A stretch of 64,000 nucleotides of DNA from Marchantia polymorpha subsp. ruderalis (GCA_037833965.1 AP031351.1:6770501-6834500), one strand, 5' to 3'. Shown: positions 15,501 through 28,945, counted from the first letter of the stretch. Notes: generated by a model not told the origin, from the sequence alone. A program made the numbers and translations.

Positions 15501-15975
15501 CGGAGGCATTTGAAGGTGATAGATATCTATCAACACACTCCTGTCATCATGAACGCAGGGGAATGAATTAACGATGTTGTTCTGTCTTTCGATCGGTACA
15601 GGTCAGGAGGAGGAGAGATTCGTCATCTACAGTGCAGAGCTTCTTACTCGTTCTCTACTCGTAAAGCCCATATTATATGCCGTCGTTCTCGTGGTTATTT
15701 TAATAGTACTTCCGCTCATTTTATGCGCCCGTTTGCTCGATCTACCTCAACCGACCGCAGAGCAGGCACCACCTACGGAAGGAGCTGAGTCCTCTGTATC
15801 GGACGGTCCTCTGTACAGTACTAGTTTCGGCGAGCAAACCCCGCCTCCTACCAGAGGATTCAGTCGCACACCTCCACCACAGCCATATACAGATTACGTG
15901 AAAAGAACTATTGAAAAGACACCTTACTACAAACGAGAGGGTGTCCGTAAATTCGATCCATATCGCACTTACTGA
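572..15975 (+). CDS. GP210: Nuclear pore membrane glycoprotein GP210 (NUP210), partial, 35 exons
   Basis: Membrane nucleoporin of the nuclear pore: a large lumenal domain of Ig-like repeats, one C-terminal transmembrane helix and a short tail facing the pore. Exons: 572-732, 1106-1322, 1594-1952, 2234-2440, 2686-2821, 3076-3224, 3524-3635, 3796-4442, 5123-5246, 5423-5703, 5911-6036, 6191-6253, 6484-6699, 6956-7015, 7206-7274, 7535-7675, 8214-8333, 8508-8627, 8784-8939, 9064-9126, 9508-9677, 10117-10378, 10456-10716, 10967-11069, 11208-11341, 11556-11627, 11855-11936, 12177-12299, 13020-13155, 13318-13401, 13675-13924, 14165-14219, 14690-14790, 14939-15002, 15602-15975. All introns are GT..AG and the phases chain without a break, giving 1931 residues. 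Family-typical stretches include VGLQFMW (first exon), LTVAEAVSLEPPSP and VVVEDTRVAGH. Big_2-like motifs occur, for example ATVDAQGVVRSQGLGKAVI near 3127-3185. The N-terminus is missing. Identity is firm; individual borders such as the weak GTGCTG donor after 2440 are less sure. Confidence 0.93.
15602..15975 (+). CDS. GP210: GP210 last exon: transmembrane helix and pore-facing tail
   Basis: The terminal exon encodes a hydrophobic helix (about 15667-15735, PILYAVVLVVILIVLPLI) followed by a proline-rich tail that ends TPYYKREGVRKFDPYRTY and a TGA stop at 15973-15975. This single C-terminal membrane anchor and the basic YxxRExxRxF-type ending are characteristic of plant GP210 proteins. The preceding lumenal exons carry the membrane-proximal domain. 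It is listed separately because it fixes the topology and the true 3' end of the gene. Confidence 0.92.
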
Positions 15976-16726
15976 CGATACAAGCCATTAAGTCCAGGAA
16001 GAGGCTCTTGTCATAGGAACATTATTCGATTTAGAGGTGTTAGGCTTCTTTGCAAGATATCTCGTGTAGTAAGGTGAATACGATGAATGTGGTGAGCTGT
16101 TTTGAGTGCCACAAGCAGCCTCATCACTCGAAGTGGATGCCTCTCACTCTACAAGACCAATGAGCATTTATCTTGCTAAAGATGAAGCAGGTCGCATTTT
16201 TGCAGGAACTGATTTGTACTGTAGATTAAAATCTCGAGAACTTTGTCTGAGAGTGGTCCAGCTAGATCGCAGAGATTCATGACCAACATGTTGTAAAACA
16301 ACCATTTATGGTCTTGATTAAAAAATTGTTTCTGCCTCCATAGCAAGTGATTTGGGTATGTGACATTCCTCAAGTTATGTGGAAGACATTCCGTAGTGTA
16401 CACACATTCATGTGGCGTGCACTCGCATCGCAAGTCGTAGTTTTCCAACGAATTCAACTAGTATAGCCTTTATACACTTGCTGGAATTTAGATCTTACTT
16501 CTGAAACGACGCCGCCCTTTTACAAATCTTGATGTATGAAACACTGGACGACACAATTCCTAATATCCCTAAGCAATCAGAGTTTTGGGTTTCACAGTAA
16601 TGTTACGTTTTAGTATTAGTGTTCGGACGTAGGGTTTATACATGGTGCAAGGCGCTGCTTGTTAGCTGCCCCACATACGTATAGCCATTCCACCTTTGCT
16701 AGACATATGTTTACAGAATAAAACAT
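15976..16726 (+). other. Downstream flank / probable 3' UTR of GP210
   Basis: AT-moderate sequence after the GP210 stop. No conserved reading frame is seen. It probably holds the 3' untranslated region, but no polyadenylation site could be fixed. Confidence 0.4.
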
Positions 16727-16799
16727 AAGATGATTTAGTTACCACTTACATTTGCACGATCATCTAAGTTTTTTCTGTAAGTGGTAACTAAATCATCTT
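16727..16799. repeat. Perfect 24-bp inverted repeat (hairpin)
   Basis: Left arm 16727-16750 and right arm 16776-16799 are exact reverse complements over 24 bases, separated by 25 bases. It lies about 750 bp after the GP210 stop. A small foldback element (MITE remnant) or a small-RNA hairpin are both possible; no target-site duplication was established. Confidence 0.85.
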
Positions 16800-19700
16800 T
16801 TAATTATGCGGCAGCAGGTATCACTGGCAGATCACAAACGAATCCCGAATGTAAGAATGATTGTCCCAAACGTTGCCTTACTGCTTAGGTCTCATCAGTT
16901 AACACTAACCAATTTCAATCGAACATCATACTACACACACCATTTCCAGCGAAGACCAATCCTTTGTATAGTTAGAAGGATAGGTTTCACATCTTACTTG
17001 GTGGAATAGAAGTACTTACAATAGAAGTTCCAACTCAAAGAGGTGATGGTAAAGGGTTTGCTAACAGAACATAACGAATTTTACAGAACATATACGGAAC
17101 GGACTTAGTGTTGTGTCTTCACATATTTGATAGACAAACTTAAGGACAATAATGTACAAAATCAAATTACCATAATGAAACTTGCACGATCATCATTCCC
17201 ACTTTACTGTATAAATGACTTTCATTCTTCGAGATTTTGTTCTAAAAAGCATTCAATTATCAACAACTTGTATAAATGAAATTTTGGAAAGTCAAAGTGG
17301 ATGAAAGCAAATTATCTCATATTCACAAGAACTTTACGGCTTATTCATATTGTGTGAACCCCTTGTTTTTTGTATTGCCATCTTTTAATTCTTTCCTCTA
17401 AATTACTGATACTACACAAGATATCTGAAGAAAAATCATGCCTTAGAGAGTCTACACATTGAAATGCATGAATGACTTCTTTGAGATTTGGTCACAAGAA
17501 CACACAATTAGCTACATAGAATTATCTTCACTGTGTCACAAAGATTACTTCCTCGAGAATTCTTTCAATATACTGCCCTCATATTGTTATTCATCAAAGT
17601 CAAACTAATTAAATCACTTCAATGATAGTTTAAGTCTGACTTATTTTACTCTTGATTCATGTCTTAGGAGCTCAACTCATGGTGCTCAGACCTTTACTCT
17701 GCAAAGACTTACGGAAAAAGAAAACGGAAGCATTCAAACTCATACAAACAATAAATAAATTGAAACTAAATCACAGTATAACTACTTTATAAATAGAGTA
17801 TATTCAAATATCATAAAATCCCTTGGATATATTTCTTAATGCTCATTATCAAAACTATGCACATTGCACATTTGAACTCCATGCACACATTTTTTTAAGT
17901 TTAGTTACAAATTCAACTAATCATTTTCTTATTTTCATGATTTGTTTTTACAAATTTCTTATTTTTTCTAAGTTTACTCTTTACATCTTGTGATTGAGAT
18001 TGTATTCAATATAAATACTTAAAGTATTTTGTAAGATGAAGTTTATGATTAATCATCGTATTAAGCATAATCTCCATCTTGAATCTTATCATAATTATGA
18101 TCATCACTTGGTAATAATAGTTATGATAATGATTGATAAAAATCAAACATATAATTGGCAATAATAATAACGTTCTTATCACTATTATTTTCAGCACAGA
18201 TGTAAGCTATTAATAGTTGAATAAAATTATTACTAATCTGATATAATATTTTTATATCAAAATAAAAAATTTTCAATTTCATGAGCTTCAAAAGATGTGT
18301 AACTTGTTTGATAAATTTTACATCTTTTTTGTGATCAAATATCAAATCATTATAATAATTTAACGCCTTAATTTTTTTCTAAATAATAGATATAAAAATA
18401 GCTGTATATGATTTCCTCACAATTTTAATCGGCTTGCATTGCATGTTTTCATGTTAATTTTTTTTTTAATGAAGCCAAATTTACTTCAATCATTTGTATT
18501 TCATCTTTAAGTATGTATTTAATCAATATTTCAAATATTTCTTTCGATACAATGTGTTGCCAAAAGGATTAAAAGTTGGAATCCTGTAGTTAACTAAAAT
18601 AATTAATTAAAAATTCTTATCAAATTTATCAAGTATTCAAGATCTTGAAAGTTTTATTCTGCTAACAAATTTGTTCAATAATTTGATCTCAATGACCACA
18701 TATTTTATAAATAAAATGAAATATCATATAAATTAAAAAATAAAATGATTAAATTTTTTTGCCAAAATCAAATTTTTTAAACTTATTTTTTCTGGATTTT
18801 TATAACAAAGAATAATTTCACATGATTTTAAATTTATTTGCAAAAAAAATCTTAATCTACAAAATTATGACATCAATTTGAGCTTTATTTAATGAAAATT
18901 TCATAAACTCATAGATATGCAGTGAAAAATCTCGAACAAAATTTTAATTTTCAATTTTATATTTTTTCTATCACTTTTATTTCGCTTACTCTCATTATGA
19001 TTTTTGATACAAGAAAAAGCTTTTGCTATAAATTTTTGAGCATCTGTGAAAAAGCTTCTAATTCTCTCAAGATCTGTAATAGAATTTATTGGATGAGAAA
19101 TCTCTGAAGTAATGATTTTTTTAAAAATTATTGATATTGATCAAATTTTTTTTTCAATCATTTTGCAGAATTTTCTAAATCTCAAATAAAAAAATTCCTA
19201 ACAACTAATCGTACATCTTGTTTGAATTGGATTTGTCAAAATATTTCAATATTTTGGATGTACATTATGAATCATCAACCTGAAATGCTATCATTGTTAC
19301 TGTTCCAAACAAATATGAGTTTTGATCTGATTTTTTTTATTAAACTTAACGAACAATCAACACAGTATACGATATATCATGCAAATTAGACACAAAGATC
19401 ACGACGTACAATTATCATATACGTAAACATATCAAAAAATACACGAACTATGTTCATGTATGCTTTGATATGCCATTTAAGATGTGCTAACATATGAATG
19501 TCATGATATGTATATATAAATCCATGAAGAATAAATGTAATTTAGATCTACATTTATAGATATATTCATCTAAATTATAATAAACTTTGATCCAATATAT
19601 AATAAAAATTATTTAGAGAAAAAATATTAGTAATTTTTTTATAAAATATATATAAAAATAATGTAAAAAAATATCTTTCAATATAATTTATCATTTGATC

Positions 19701-20400
19701 AAAAAATATATTGGGGAAAATTAACATTACTATCCAATTTTTAAAAAATTAATAAGCTAATTTTTGTTGCAGTGTGAATTTTATGATACTATTAATATGT
19801 TATTTGTGAATGTAAAATTAACAAAACTCAAATTATGAACGAATTTTTTAAATTTTTTTTCTTTGCTAAGAAATTTTTTTAAGAAAAATGACTTTTATAT
19901 ACAATATATAGCAATTACTTGAAAATTATTTTTGAAAAAAAATCATTATATTTCGATAAATTCTTGATATTTATGTTTTATGAATAATTAAGACTTATAT
20001 AATCAGAATTTTAATATCAAAATCTTAAATGATTTAAATTTAAGACCTTCAATTCGTATCCGAAGAATTCAAATTTTCTGATTATGTACTGTAGAATATC
20101 ATGCATCCAAGTTTTTTTTCTAGCATTGAAGACGATGTGAACAAAGTTTCCGTTTATGATTAAACTATTTCAAATTTAGAAAAGTCATTCATATTTATAG
20201 TCATATAAACTTTTAAAAATGTTTTAATTTTTCAATTGTTCCTCATTTAACATTTCATTGCTTAATAAGCTTAAAAATCTAAGACACCAAAACCAAACAT
20301 CTTTAACTTTTTATCACTTATTGAGAGTGTATTGTAGTTAGTATTTTAGAAATTCCAGTCTTAAAATACAACATAGAAAAATAATGATTGAATGTCAACA
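16800..20400. other. Very AT-rich intergenic DNA, no gene seen
   Basis: Reading frames here are short and of random, lysine/asparagine/phenylalanine-rich composition. Poly-A and poly-T runs are frequent. I see no tRNA, no recognisable transposon protein and no conserved gene. It probably represents decayed repeats. Confidence 0.6.
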
Positions 20401-23228
20401 TGGCATCCTCTGCATACCTTGATGGGGTTTCTCTCGTGTTGCCATCTTCGATTGACATTCGTTGACCTGAACTCTAGACACGAGAACAGTCATGAGTAAG
20501 ATAGTTGGGGCTTCTTCGAGTGCTTTCGGTGCTTTCTTGCTTCATCTTCTTCGTGCGATGGTTCGCAGTCAATCAACAGCCTGAACAATCACATCGCGCA
20601 GACTCATCCAATTTCCCAACTTTGCCTTTCGCGAGGCGAGCACGGTGGACAATCGTCGAATTTATAAAAGATGGCTTCCTTGTCCGGACTTCTTCATCAT
20701 ATTATTGGACAGTAGTTGACTTATCAGAATGGGAGTGTCTATTTCGTTCTCGAGCTGAATCAGTCTACCAACTCCAAAGCCATGGATCCCAAAATAGGAG
20801 AGTAGGAGTTTCAGGGTATGCTAAATATGAAAAAATGGAGCTTCTGGCTGCGATGCCTTTCCAGCTCTTGCCAAATACTATTACGACCAGAAACCACCTC
20901 CTGTGGATATATAGCATGTTCCTTTCGCAAGTAATCGCTCAGAATTGACTTGACGAGCACACTCAGACTTCTGCAGCAATTAAATGGTCGAAATCGCGTG
21001 CACATGCGAAAATCCCGATAGGATTGTTGGAACACTCAAATGAGCTATTTCTCGCAGGCTCTGACTGTACAGAATTGCCAAAAAGGCAAGTGCCCTCGCA
21101 CATTCCTCCTCCTACTCGATGAGAGCGAGTTTTCAATCAAGAAAAATCCAGGCGACGAGAATCCTCCGGAAAAAGTCGCTGCGATGTGTGAGCTCACTCA
21201 GCTGGTGCGTCCGGAGCGAAGATTTATCGTCGACGAGATCGGCCGATCGAGCGTGCAGAGCTGGAGGACACGTATGATTCCGCAAGACATGATGTGCCAT
21301 GTTCGAGGATTGCAAGAGTCCAAGAATGAATCAATACGTCGCATTGGAGTCGCTGGCCCATATATCTACCTCGAATGTGCATGTCAGTTTGCTGCCTTGT
21401 GAAGCGGCGAGTCGCCTCGCCATTGCATGCAGTCCATGGCTCTTGTACGTCCGCGACTTCGGTACCTGCAAGAGACGTGTACTAAACCGGACTCGGGTTA
21501 CTTGAGTCGGGTTACACGATGCGGTGCCGTTAGGTCGAGTCAGGTTGGGGTGAGTCCGTTGGACGGACGCTCGGATTCGCTCCGCCACCGTCGGAGGCCA
21601 CATTCGTCACCACGGCATGTGCGCAAGGCCACAGACCGGTGTTTCCCGATCTGTCGATGTCGAGGCTAGGACGATGGAGAATCGACGATGGAGAAGCCTT
21701 CCGCGCATCGTCTTGGCCCTTGCGGTTGCGGTTGCTACGACCGGAATGGGAGTCCTGCAAGGCACGGCGATTGGGCGAATCCGATTTGCGACTAGGTCAC
21801 ACGCCGTGAGGATGGCGCGCTGTCCTAAGGACGGCGGGCGGGCCGCGGGAGAGGGACTGCAGCTTCCGGAGGACGCAACTGGACACTCACTCCACTCGCG
21901 GGCCGTTCGCTGCATCCGAAGCTTCGGAAGGGGGTTCAGGGTGCGCGTTGTGTGCTCTGCGAGTCCCAATGTGGCGTTGGGCGCCCGTTTGTCGGCATCT
22001 GCCAACGGGTGCTGCGGACACATTGCAGCTGACTTCATGTTTTGTTTTTAGCTGCCCGCATGCTCTTCCTCCTCGATCGCTCCCCACCACCGACCCGAAT
22101 CCTGATTCCTTATTCTGACCCCCTCACGATTTCATTCCTGCAGCGCGTCGCGTCGGTCGGTCGTGGAAGCAAGTGTGATGTCTGCGTCTGCGTTCGTTCC
22201 ACGCCATGGGCTGCCCGTCACCTGCCTTCGTAAGATCGCCGTCGTGCTGCCCCATAATGGTCTACGTATGCTCTACTCGTGTACGAGTGACTCCGCAGGT
22301 CGTGGGTTTGGCCCTCGCGCGACCGAGAGTGAGTGTGAGAGTGCACACATAAAATCTGGACTCAATCTCTGTCTCGGCGGGCGGCAACTGATCGTATCTC
22401 GACCATGACCTCGACCGAGGCATTGAGGCTTGAAGCTTCTGCCTTCTAGAAGTGTCTCGCAAAAGCATACCGCAACAGTGGCGAAGTGTCACGAGTTCTT
22501 TCGACTGCGAAGCGAGTGAGGAGGATCAAGGCCACCGAGTCAAATCTGCACAATCCTGGCTCCGGCCAAATATTTTATCGCCCATCGTGTCACCATTTCT
22601 CACCGGGGCATCACAGATCGAATACCTGCACAGTGGCGACATTTTTTTTCTGTTTCTTCTTCTCGTGAACGAGAGCACCGACTTTTCTCCTGAGCACCTC
22701 TCGAATCTTGCGTCGGAATGCGCTCGTCGGCCAAAGGATAGAGAGCCGTTCCCAGAAGCCCTCGCTAGCCGGGGAATGTTCGAGCGCATACTCTGACGTG
22801 GCCACATGTAAAAGTGGAAAGTGGACTCGGGTCCAGGGAAGCAAGGCCGCCTCCGGCCTCGCAGAGTCCTCGCTGACTCGGCACGCTGGCGGGCTGCCAG
22901 GTCAGGTCGCAGTCGCATGTGGCAGCCGCTCGCCGGCATCGGCTTGTCGTCCACAGTACTACAGCTGCACGGTTCTACAGTTCGGCCGCAGTCAACCGTT
23001 AACATACCCTCAAAATACGTAGTTTGTACGCTTGATCTGGAAGCTAAACTTCGTATCACTCGACGATTCCACCTGCTCCGCGAGGTTCTGAGTTGGACAT
23101 TTAACTTGGAACGAATCACAGCGATGTCTTCTTCGTCTTCGTCCTCGTCCGTCGTCTCTACGTGTGCCGACTATATTGACCTTATTTCTATTCTGGTTCA
23201 GCTCGAGGTTGCGCTTCAGTGAAGTTCT

Positions 23229-23290
23229 GTACAGTACAGTACAGTCCAGTCCAGTCCAGTCCTGTCCTGTCCTGTCCTGTACCGTACAGT
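23229..23290. repeat. Drifting pentanucleotide array (GTNCN)n
   Basis: Twelve consecutive five-base units: GTACA repeated three times, then GTCCA three times, GTCCT four times, then GTACC and GTACA. The frame is kept while the unit changes stepwise, which suggests replication slippage with propagation of point variants. A shorter array of the same family is at 33605-33634. Confidence 0.9.
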
Positions 23291-24803
23291 AATATGGAGG
23301 ATGGCATGGGAATAAACTCATCGTGGGATTCAAGGCAGCAGGAGAGCCCCGGCTCCAGAGTCCACAGTCCAGACTCCGAGAGAACGAGCTCCCGGCATTC
23401 ATGAGGCTCCTTCCTTCATTCCCTCCCTCCCTCCATCCCTCCTTGTCGATAAGGAACTGAACTTGGCCATATCTCTCTATCTATGATTCTACGATGAGTC
23501 TGTCCTAGGCCGTGAAGGAAAGTCTTCGATGCACAGAGCTGATGTGATGTATATCTGACTCTGACTTTCGGCTTACGACGGATTTTCCAAGTCCCGGGAG
23601 AAAGTTTCTGGATCCGGACTGCCCGCTTGTTCAGCGAAGCTGAGCTGCCTCTGACGAAGACCGACCCACTTCAGTCGAGTAAGCAACGATGTGTTGCTTG
23701 CTTCAACCTTCACGTGACAGCAGATGAGAGCTGGGTCAGACTAAGGATTCGGTTTCAAAGCTAGATTGATAGATCTGGCTTTGGAAGATAGAAAGATAGG
23801 AAGATAGATAGATAGACAGAGAGGGAGATTCAAAGCTAGAAAGAAAGAAAGCCGGATCGATCGAGATAGATAGATGGATCCAAAGGTCGGAGGGAGGAAG
23901 AGGAGCAAATCACGAAGCCGATGACTAGATTAGGGGGGGCATTAAATATGACGCTTTGCGTGAAGCATCGAAGGCCTGGAGGCCTGTGTGCATGGAGTTT
24001 TGTCGGCTTCTGCCACCCCTACAACCAACTGTCCAAGAACGTACAAGGAGGAGTAGGAATAAGGGAATCTGGGCGGGTTACACGTTGGTGAATCAGGCGC
24101 TAGGGTTATATAGTGGACCTCGAACACTGCAAGCATAGTAGACGATCGTGCCCCATTTTGAACGCACTGATAATGTTCGCAAGTCAGTCTTGGCAACTAG
24201 CATATTGATGTTTCATGATAAGGTACAGAGAAACATAAAAGGTCTTGGAACAAAATTCTTCGGGACAACGAACGTCATCCCGCTCATCTTAATTTATCCA
24301 CTAGTCGGAACGAACAAAGTGTGAGTATTCTCTGAATGTCAAATCCCAGAATGCGTTAGAGCTTGGACATGTCGCATTCGGCTTATAGTGAACTACAGGA
24401 CAGCTGCAGGAAGTTTGCATGACACCAGAGTTGCACTCCAGTCGCAGAAGGGCCCGGCCTTACGACCAAGACACACAATTTTACTGAATGCGGCCGCATC
24501 TGCCCGCATCATCATCCCTCACAGCAAACAACACAGTACCTGAACTCGTCTCCCATGCCTTCCCTCGCCATCTTTGTTCAGTTGTGCAATATATTCCCCC
24601 TGTTCTGAACCGAGTTCCCAACATGCTTGGACTCGCTCCCTACATACGTATGCCAAGTATCTCGGCTGGAATGTTGCGAACTGTGGCACATGAGCTGTAG
24701 AAGATCTTCTACTTTCTACAGATTTTCCCTCGCCCTCCAGATTAAGAAGAAGAAAAAGAAGAGGAAGAATTATTAAAAGGGGAAACCCAGTACACTGCAC
24801 TTG

Positions 24804-24833
24804 AGCAGCAGTAGCTGCTGCTGCTGCTGCTGC
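24804..24833. repeat. CTG trinucleotide microsatellite with inverted CAG start
   Basis: A short AGCAGCAG segment followed by about six CTG units (24815-24833). The two parts are complementary and can form a hairpin. No coding role was found. Confidence 0.85.
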
Positions 24834-27591
24834 AACATTAACGTGGGCTTCTGCTTGCAATGCTTAGACAAACGCATCAAACTGCAAAATTCCTTCCCCG
24901 GGCCCAGAGGGCCTTGTTTCCCGCAAGAGGTGGGAGCGAGGTTCTTCAGCAGCGAGGCCCGGAGGCCGGGGTGCAGCCAAGGCAACTAGACCAGACCAGA
25001 GCAGACCAGCTCGAATTTGATCTACAGGTGACAACCACCGTGACCTCTTCATACATCATGTGGAATTTCTTTGATTCTGCATTGCTCGCAATATACAAGA
25101 CGACAAGCGTTCAACTCACCGATCTCCGCATTTTATCGATGTCGCCAAAAAGTATCGCCCTCTCGGTGGCCATAATGTGGTGGATCGGGTTAAGAGGACT
25201 CCTGTAGCTACTCTTGCTCTCGCCCCTCGGTCAGCCTGCGCCTAGTGCTCAGTGCTTATTTTGCCCTTTTGCTGGCAGCTCAGTTATACTAGTCTCAATT
25301 AGTCCTTGGGCATGCCCCCTGTCTCTACGTGTACATTTGACTTCAACCGAGCGCACCCCATCCAATCTCATCTCATCTCGTAACGAGTGAAAGTGTCAAG
25401 ACCGAGTCCAGGCCTGTAACCGTACATCGTGTTGTGAGAAGAAGAATCTTTCTCAATCACTCAAAGCCAGAGCCCAATCTATTCCCTCGGCTGAACTTGG
25501 TTCAGGTGAGTGACAAGTCTCGACGAAGCCCATAGATGAATATTACCTGGCCACATCGGATACGGGCGAATTCAAGCTCATGAATTTTATGTTGCTCTAT
25601 TTTATGTTCCGTTCGGATCGACATTTCTGAGAAGTGTTTCGATAGAATCAGCGGACTTCAGGTCACTAGGTCTGGGGTGGGGTCCGACACGAACTATCGA
25701 TATCTAATTAATTCTTCGGTCATCACCTGCACCATGCGCCAAATGTTTACTAAGTACTCGAGCGTGGATGTCGAAACGGATTCGGGCTTCCATTTCGGGA
25801 GGGACGAACCGCAGTAAGCAAATGTCGGGGAAGACAGCGAGATTCATAGCCGAACAGAATTTCAATGTTACATGAGGAGCAAAAGATTCCGGACCCCGTT
25901 GCCCTTGCAGCGAACGATATCTCCTTTGCAAACTACAGCTTCTAAACAGGTCCCAATTTGGAAAGCAACCTTTGTTTCGAGACGAGAGTGAAGCCTCGTC
26001 CATTTCGTCCGATGGCCCAACATTCTGGTGGCCCATCGAATGTACCGGTCGACTCAGAGTGTAAACCTCTGCCAGCTTTGGTCTCGACGATGTAAATCCC
26101 AGCACTAGGCTGAAAGTGAGCTGAGGTGGTAAGTCGCCACACTACGTCGTGCATCCGTCCAAACTTTTGTTGATCGCACTTCGCTTGTCGCTAGCCACTG
26201 CTGGACATGTACTGCGCTGGGTTTGGGTGTATTTCGTGAACCGCACTCGACCTCCAAAAACTCCAACTCAGTCTTTAGTGCAGTGCAGCTCTGTAACATT
26301 CTGTGGCGCCCTTGATGGATTTGGCCCGTTGACGTCGGCCATGCTTGACTTGTCGTTCCAGTACAAAGCAGTACAGTCGACTGTCTCTAGGCGCACCACC
26401 TGCAACCTTGAGAGTAGCCTCGCTTTTTGCACTCGTTGAGGTTTTGCGTTTCTCTGAGACTCCTGGAACTGCAATTGACCTCGAATCTGCACTCACCTGA
26501 TTTCTCTGAACCCCTCTCTTATCACAACTAGCCCCTCAACACTCGCGCTTACAAAATGTTAACCAGGGTTAATGATCACTCTTTACACGTGCCAGTGAAT
26601 GCTCTTGTACTTATATAAGATCTGGTCGGTATTAACCTCAGTAAGCTGCAGTTAAAAGAAAATTGCAATTTTTCATTTACGCTCTAATTTTCCAGATACT
26701 ATTTGCACCTATCGAGAGGAAACGAAACAGCATGCGGCAGTTAAACACGAAGGTACTGGAGGGGAGAGTCGACTGAATTTTATGAGACTCGGGGAACTTT
26801 GATACGTCAGTTGTGTCCAGCGAACAATCAAGTACTGTCCTGGACATCACGAAATACTGAAGTGCCAGGGAGTTTTTTTTCCCCTCATGCTCGGACAGCA
26901 AAAGTGACGTACAAAGCTACACGCCAATTATAACTCAAATTAAGAGCTCCAAAATCTGGCATGCCCACTTATATTTTGAAGTTGACATGCTCAACATTGA
27001 AGGAAAACGACACGGGCGAGGAGACTTTGGGAGCGAGAAACGGAACGGGGTTCACCGGACTTGATCAGGAACGAGCCTTGGCACTACTGGCCAAGTGGAA
27101 CACTCTATTCAGGAGCAAAGGCACTGCTAAATCCAAACTGCGGTTTGTCATTGCGAGCGGGTAGTTGGTGTAGGTAGCTAGAGTTTATGACTGTATTCAC
27201 TGATTAGGTGACAAACAAAGCAAAGCACTTGGGATCGACCATTTTCGAGTGACATGCTCTCTCTCTCTCTCAAGGGAATGGAGAGAGCTCTCAACCGGAA
27301 TCTCGTCCTTCGATGTCCTATTAAGGATACTTTAAAGAACTTGGCGTCTCGTCGTTCTGACCGATCTTATTACAAGTAACGCCGTGCAACTGTTAGCTGT
27401 TCTTTTGAAACAATCTGTCGAGAACGACAAACGCGAGCATGGCGACAAGTCACACGTCCGCCAAGACAAAAGGTCCCGTGATGACGAAAGGGGTAAGAGA
27501 ATCCAAAAAATATAGTAGTGCCGAGGGGGTCCGGTCACCTACTCTCCGAAGTGGGCTTAGGCCCGGGCTCAGGCTCAGACTCAGACTCAGG

Positions 27592-27612
27592 CAGCAGCAG
27601 CAGCAGCAGCAG
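27592..27612. repeat. CAG microsatellite (seven units)
   Basis: Seven perfect CAG units, preceded by a CAGACT/CAGGCT-type imperfect six-base repeat and followed by TAGCAG. It is in noncoding GC-rich DNA. Confidence 0.9.
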
Positions 27613-27704
27613 TAGCAGAATTAGTGATGGTCAGGGTCGGACCGACTGAGCCAGCCACTGCCGAGAGGCGGGGAGGTGAGACTTTGGGTTAGATCAGGCT
27701 CGGA

Positions 27705-27725
27705 GGGTGAGGGTGAGGGTGAGGG
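27705..27725 (+). repeat. GGGTGA repeat with G-quadruplex potential
   Basis: Four GGG runs separated by TGA loops on the plus strand. This fits the G3N1-7 x4 pattern of a G-quadruplex. It is a short six-base microsatellite and not a plant telomere repeat (TTTAGGG). Confidence 0.75.
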
Positions 27726-28945
27726 TGCATGCGGTCTCATTTTAATCCCCTGGCCTGACGGACTGACGGACGGACTGACTGGCCTGGGCGGGATTTGAAC
27801 AAGGGTTGCCCTGCGAATGCCATGGCCTGCGCCAACGGCGTGAGATGTTCATCGTGTTTTTCATCATCTCGTATCTTTTGCAACGTCGACTCGGGGACCT
27901 TTTCCACTGAAGCCTGCGAGTCGCCTAGGGCGCCAGCTGACAAAGCATCTTCTTGGCTTGGCCTGGCTTGGCTTGGCTTGTGCACATATCACTCACGCAA
28001 CTGCATGTATAGCAGCAGCTCGGGAAGAACCTCACACAGGTGTGGTCCGTTTGTTTGAAGGGGGGCTCTCGGGGCCTGGGGCTCGCAGATACGGCCAAGG
28101 CGCGCCAGTCAAGCCTCTTTCATAAGGTGTCGAATCACGGGGATCGCGCTTCGACCGGAATGTTCAATAAAGCAGACGAGCACACATTAAAGCAGGCTGT
28201 AATTTGTACTTCGAATCAAACTCTCGTGGTCTGACTGATTGACCGACCTTCGCCACGTCTCTCTTATGCAGGCAGGCCGTCTCCGCAGCATCTATCCGCT
28301 TGCCTTGCACATAAACACTTGGACCACACTGATACCTTCCAAGCCTTCGAGCCTAGCGATTCGTTCTTGTCCTGCTCCGGTCCCGGCTCCCGTAGCTAGC
28401 TCGCTAGCTCACTCTCGGTCAGTCACCATCTCCATCAAGCCCAGCAGTCTGAGCCAGTCTGAGCGCCCGTGTCGTGACTCGCCTTTCCTCCCCCACTCTA
28501 TCTTTCGCCTCTTCCTTCCAGCCTTGACTTTGTTCTGCTTGTGGCACGCACTGTTGCGCTTTGTCCATGAATCTGATTCGCTCCGCATCAGGCCATCGTA
28601 CACCTTTAGGTTAGAAGAGCCAGAACTAGTTGACACCCAATAATTCATGCGTCCAGGCCCCAGCCAGACCAGACCAGACCAGCCCAGACCCGAGCAGCAT
28701 AGTAAGGTAAGCAGGCTTTCCGAGGTCTTTTATCGCAAACCCGACTGCTGAATGCGACTTACAGTCTATCTAATCTTCGTCAGCAGCCGAAACGAAGCCG
28801 ACAGACGACACGCCTTGACTACCGATCACCATGAATTTCAGGCAAATCAGCTCGAGGTGCGCATGAAGCTAGAAACAACGGAACGACAAATTTGCCGAAA
28901 CTATTAATTAGTTCACTTCTCCTCTTGTCAGAAAGCCCCACTGGC

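Noticed and set aside
17000-20400. AT-rich block as a possible organelle DNA insertion
   Set aside because: No plastid or mitochondrial gene could be recognised in it.
20505-20948. 147-residue open frame at the AT/GC boundary with a hydrophobic start
   Set aside because: The frame begins with TTG rather than ATG, no family was recognised, and no splice structure supports a gene.
21040-21402. 120-residue ATG-started frame
   Set aside because: No recognisable domain or conserved motif; a species-specific small protein cannot be excluded but is not supported.
22526-23119. 197-residue open frame on the minus strand in the GC-rich island
   Set aside because: Arg/Ser/Cys-rich composition, no recognisable domain, overlapped by several frames on both strands, as expected in GC-rich non-coding DNA.
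25704-26105. 133-residue minus-strand frame in the GC-rich island
   Set aside because: No domain, and competing frames on the other strand.
27250-27290. CT-rich palindrome (GAGAGAGAG / CTCTCTC) as a miR156/miR529-type precursor
   Set aside because: The sequence does not match the mature miRNAs of those families and is explained by a CT microsatellite.
27705-27725. GGGTGA repeat as an interstitial telomere
   Set aside because: The plant telomere unit is TTTAGGG; this is a short six-base microsatellite.
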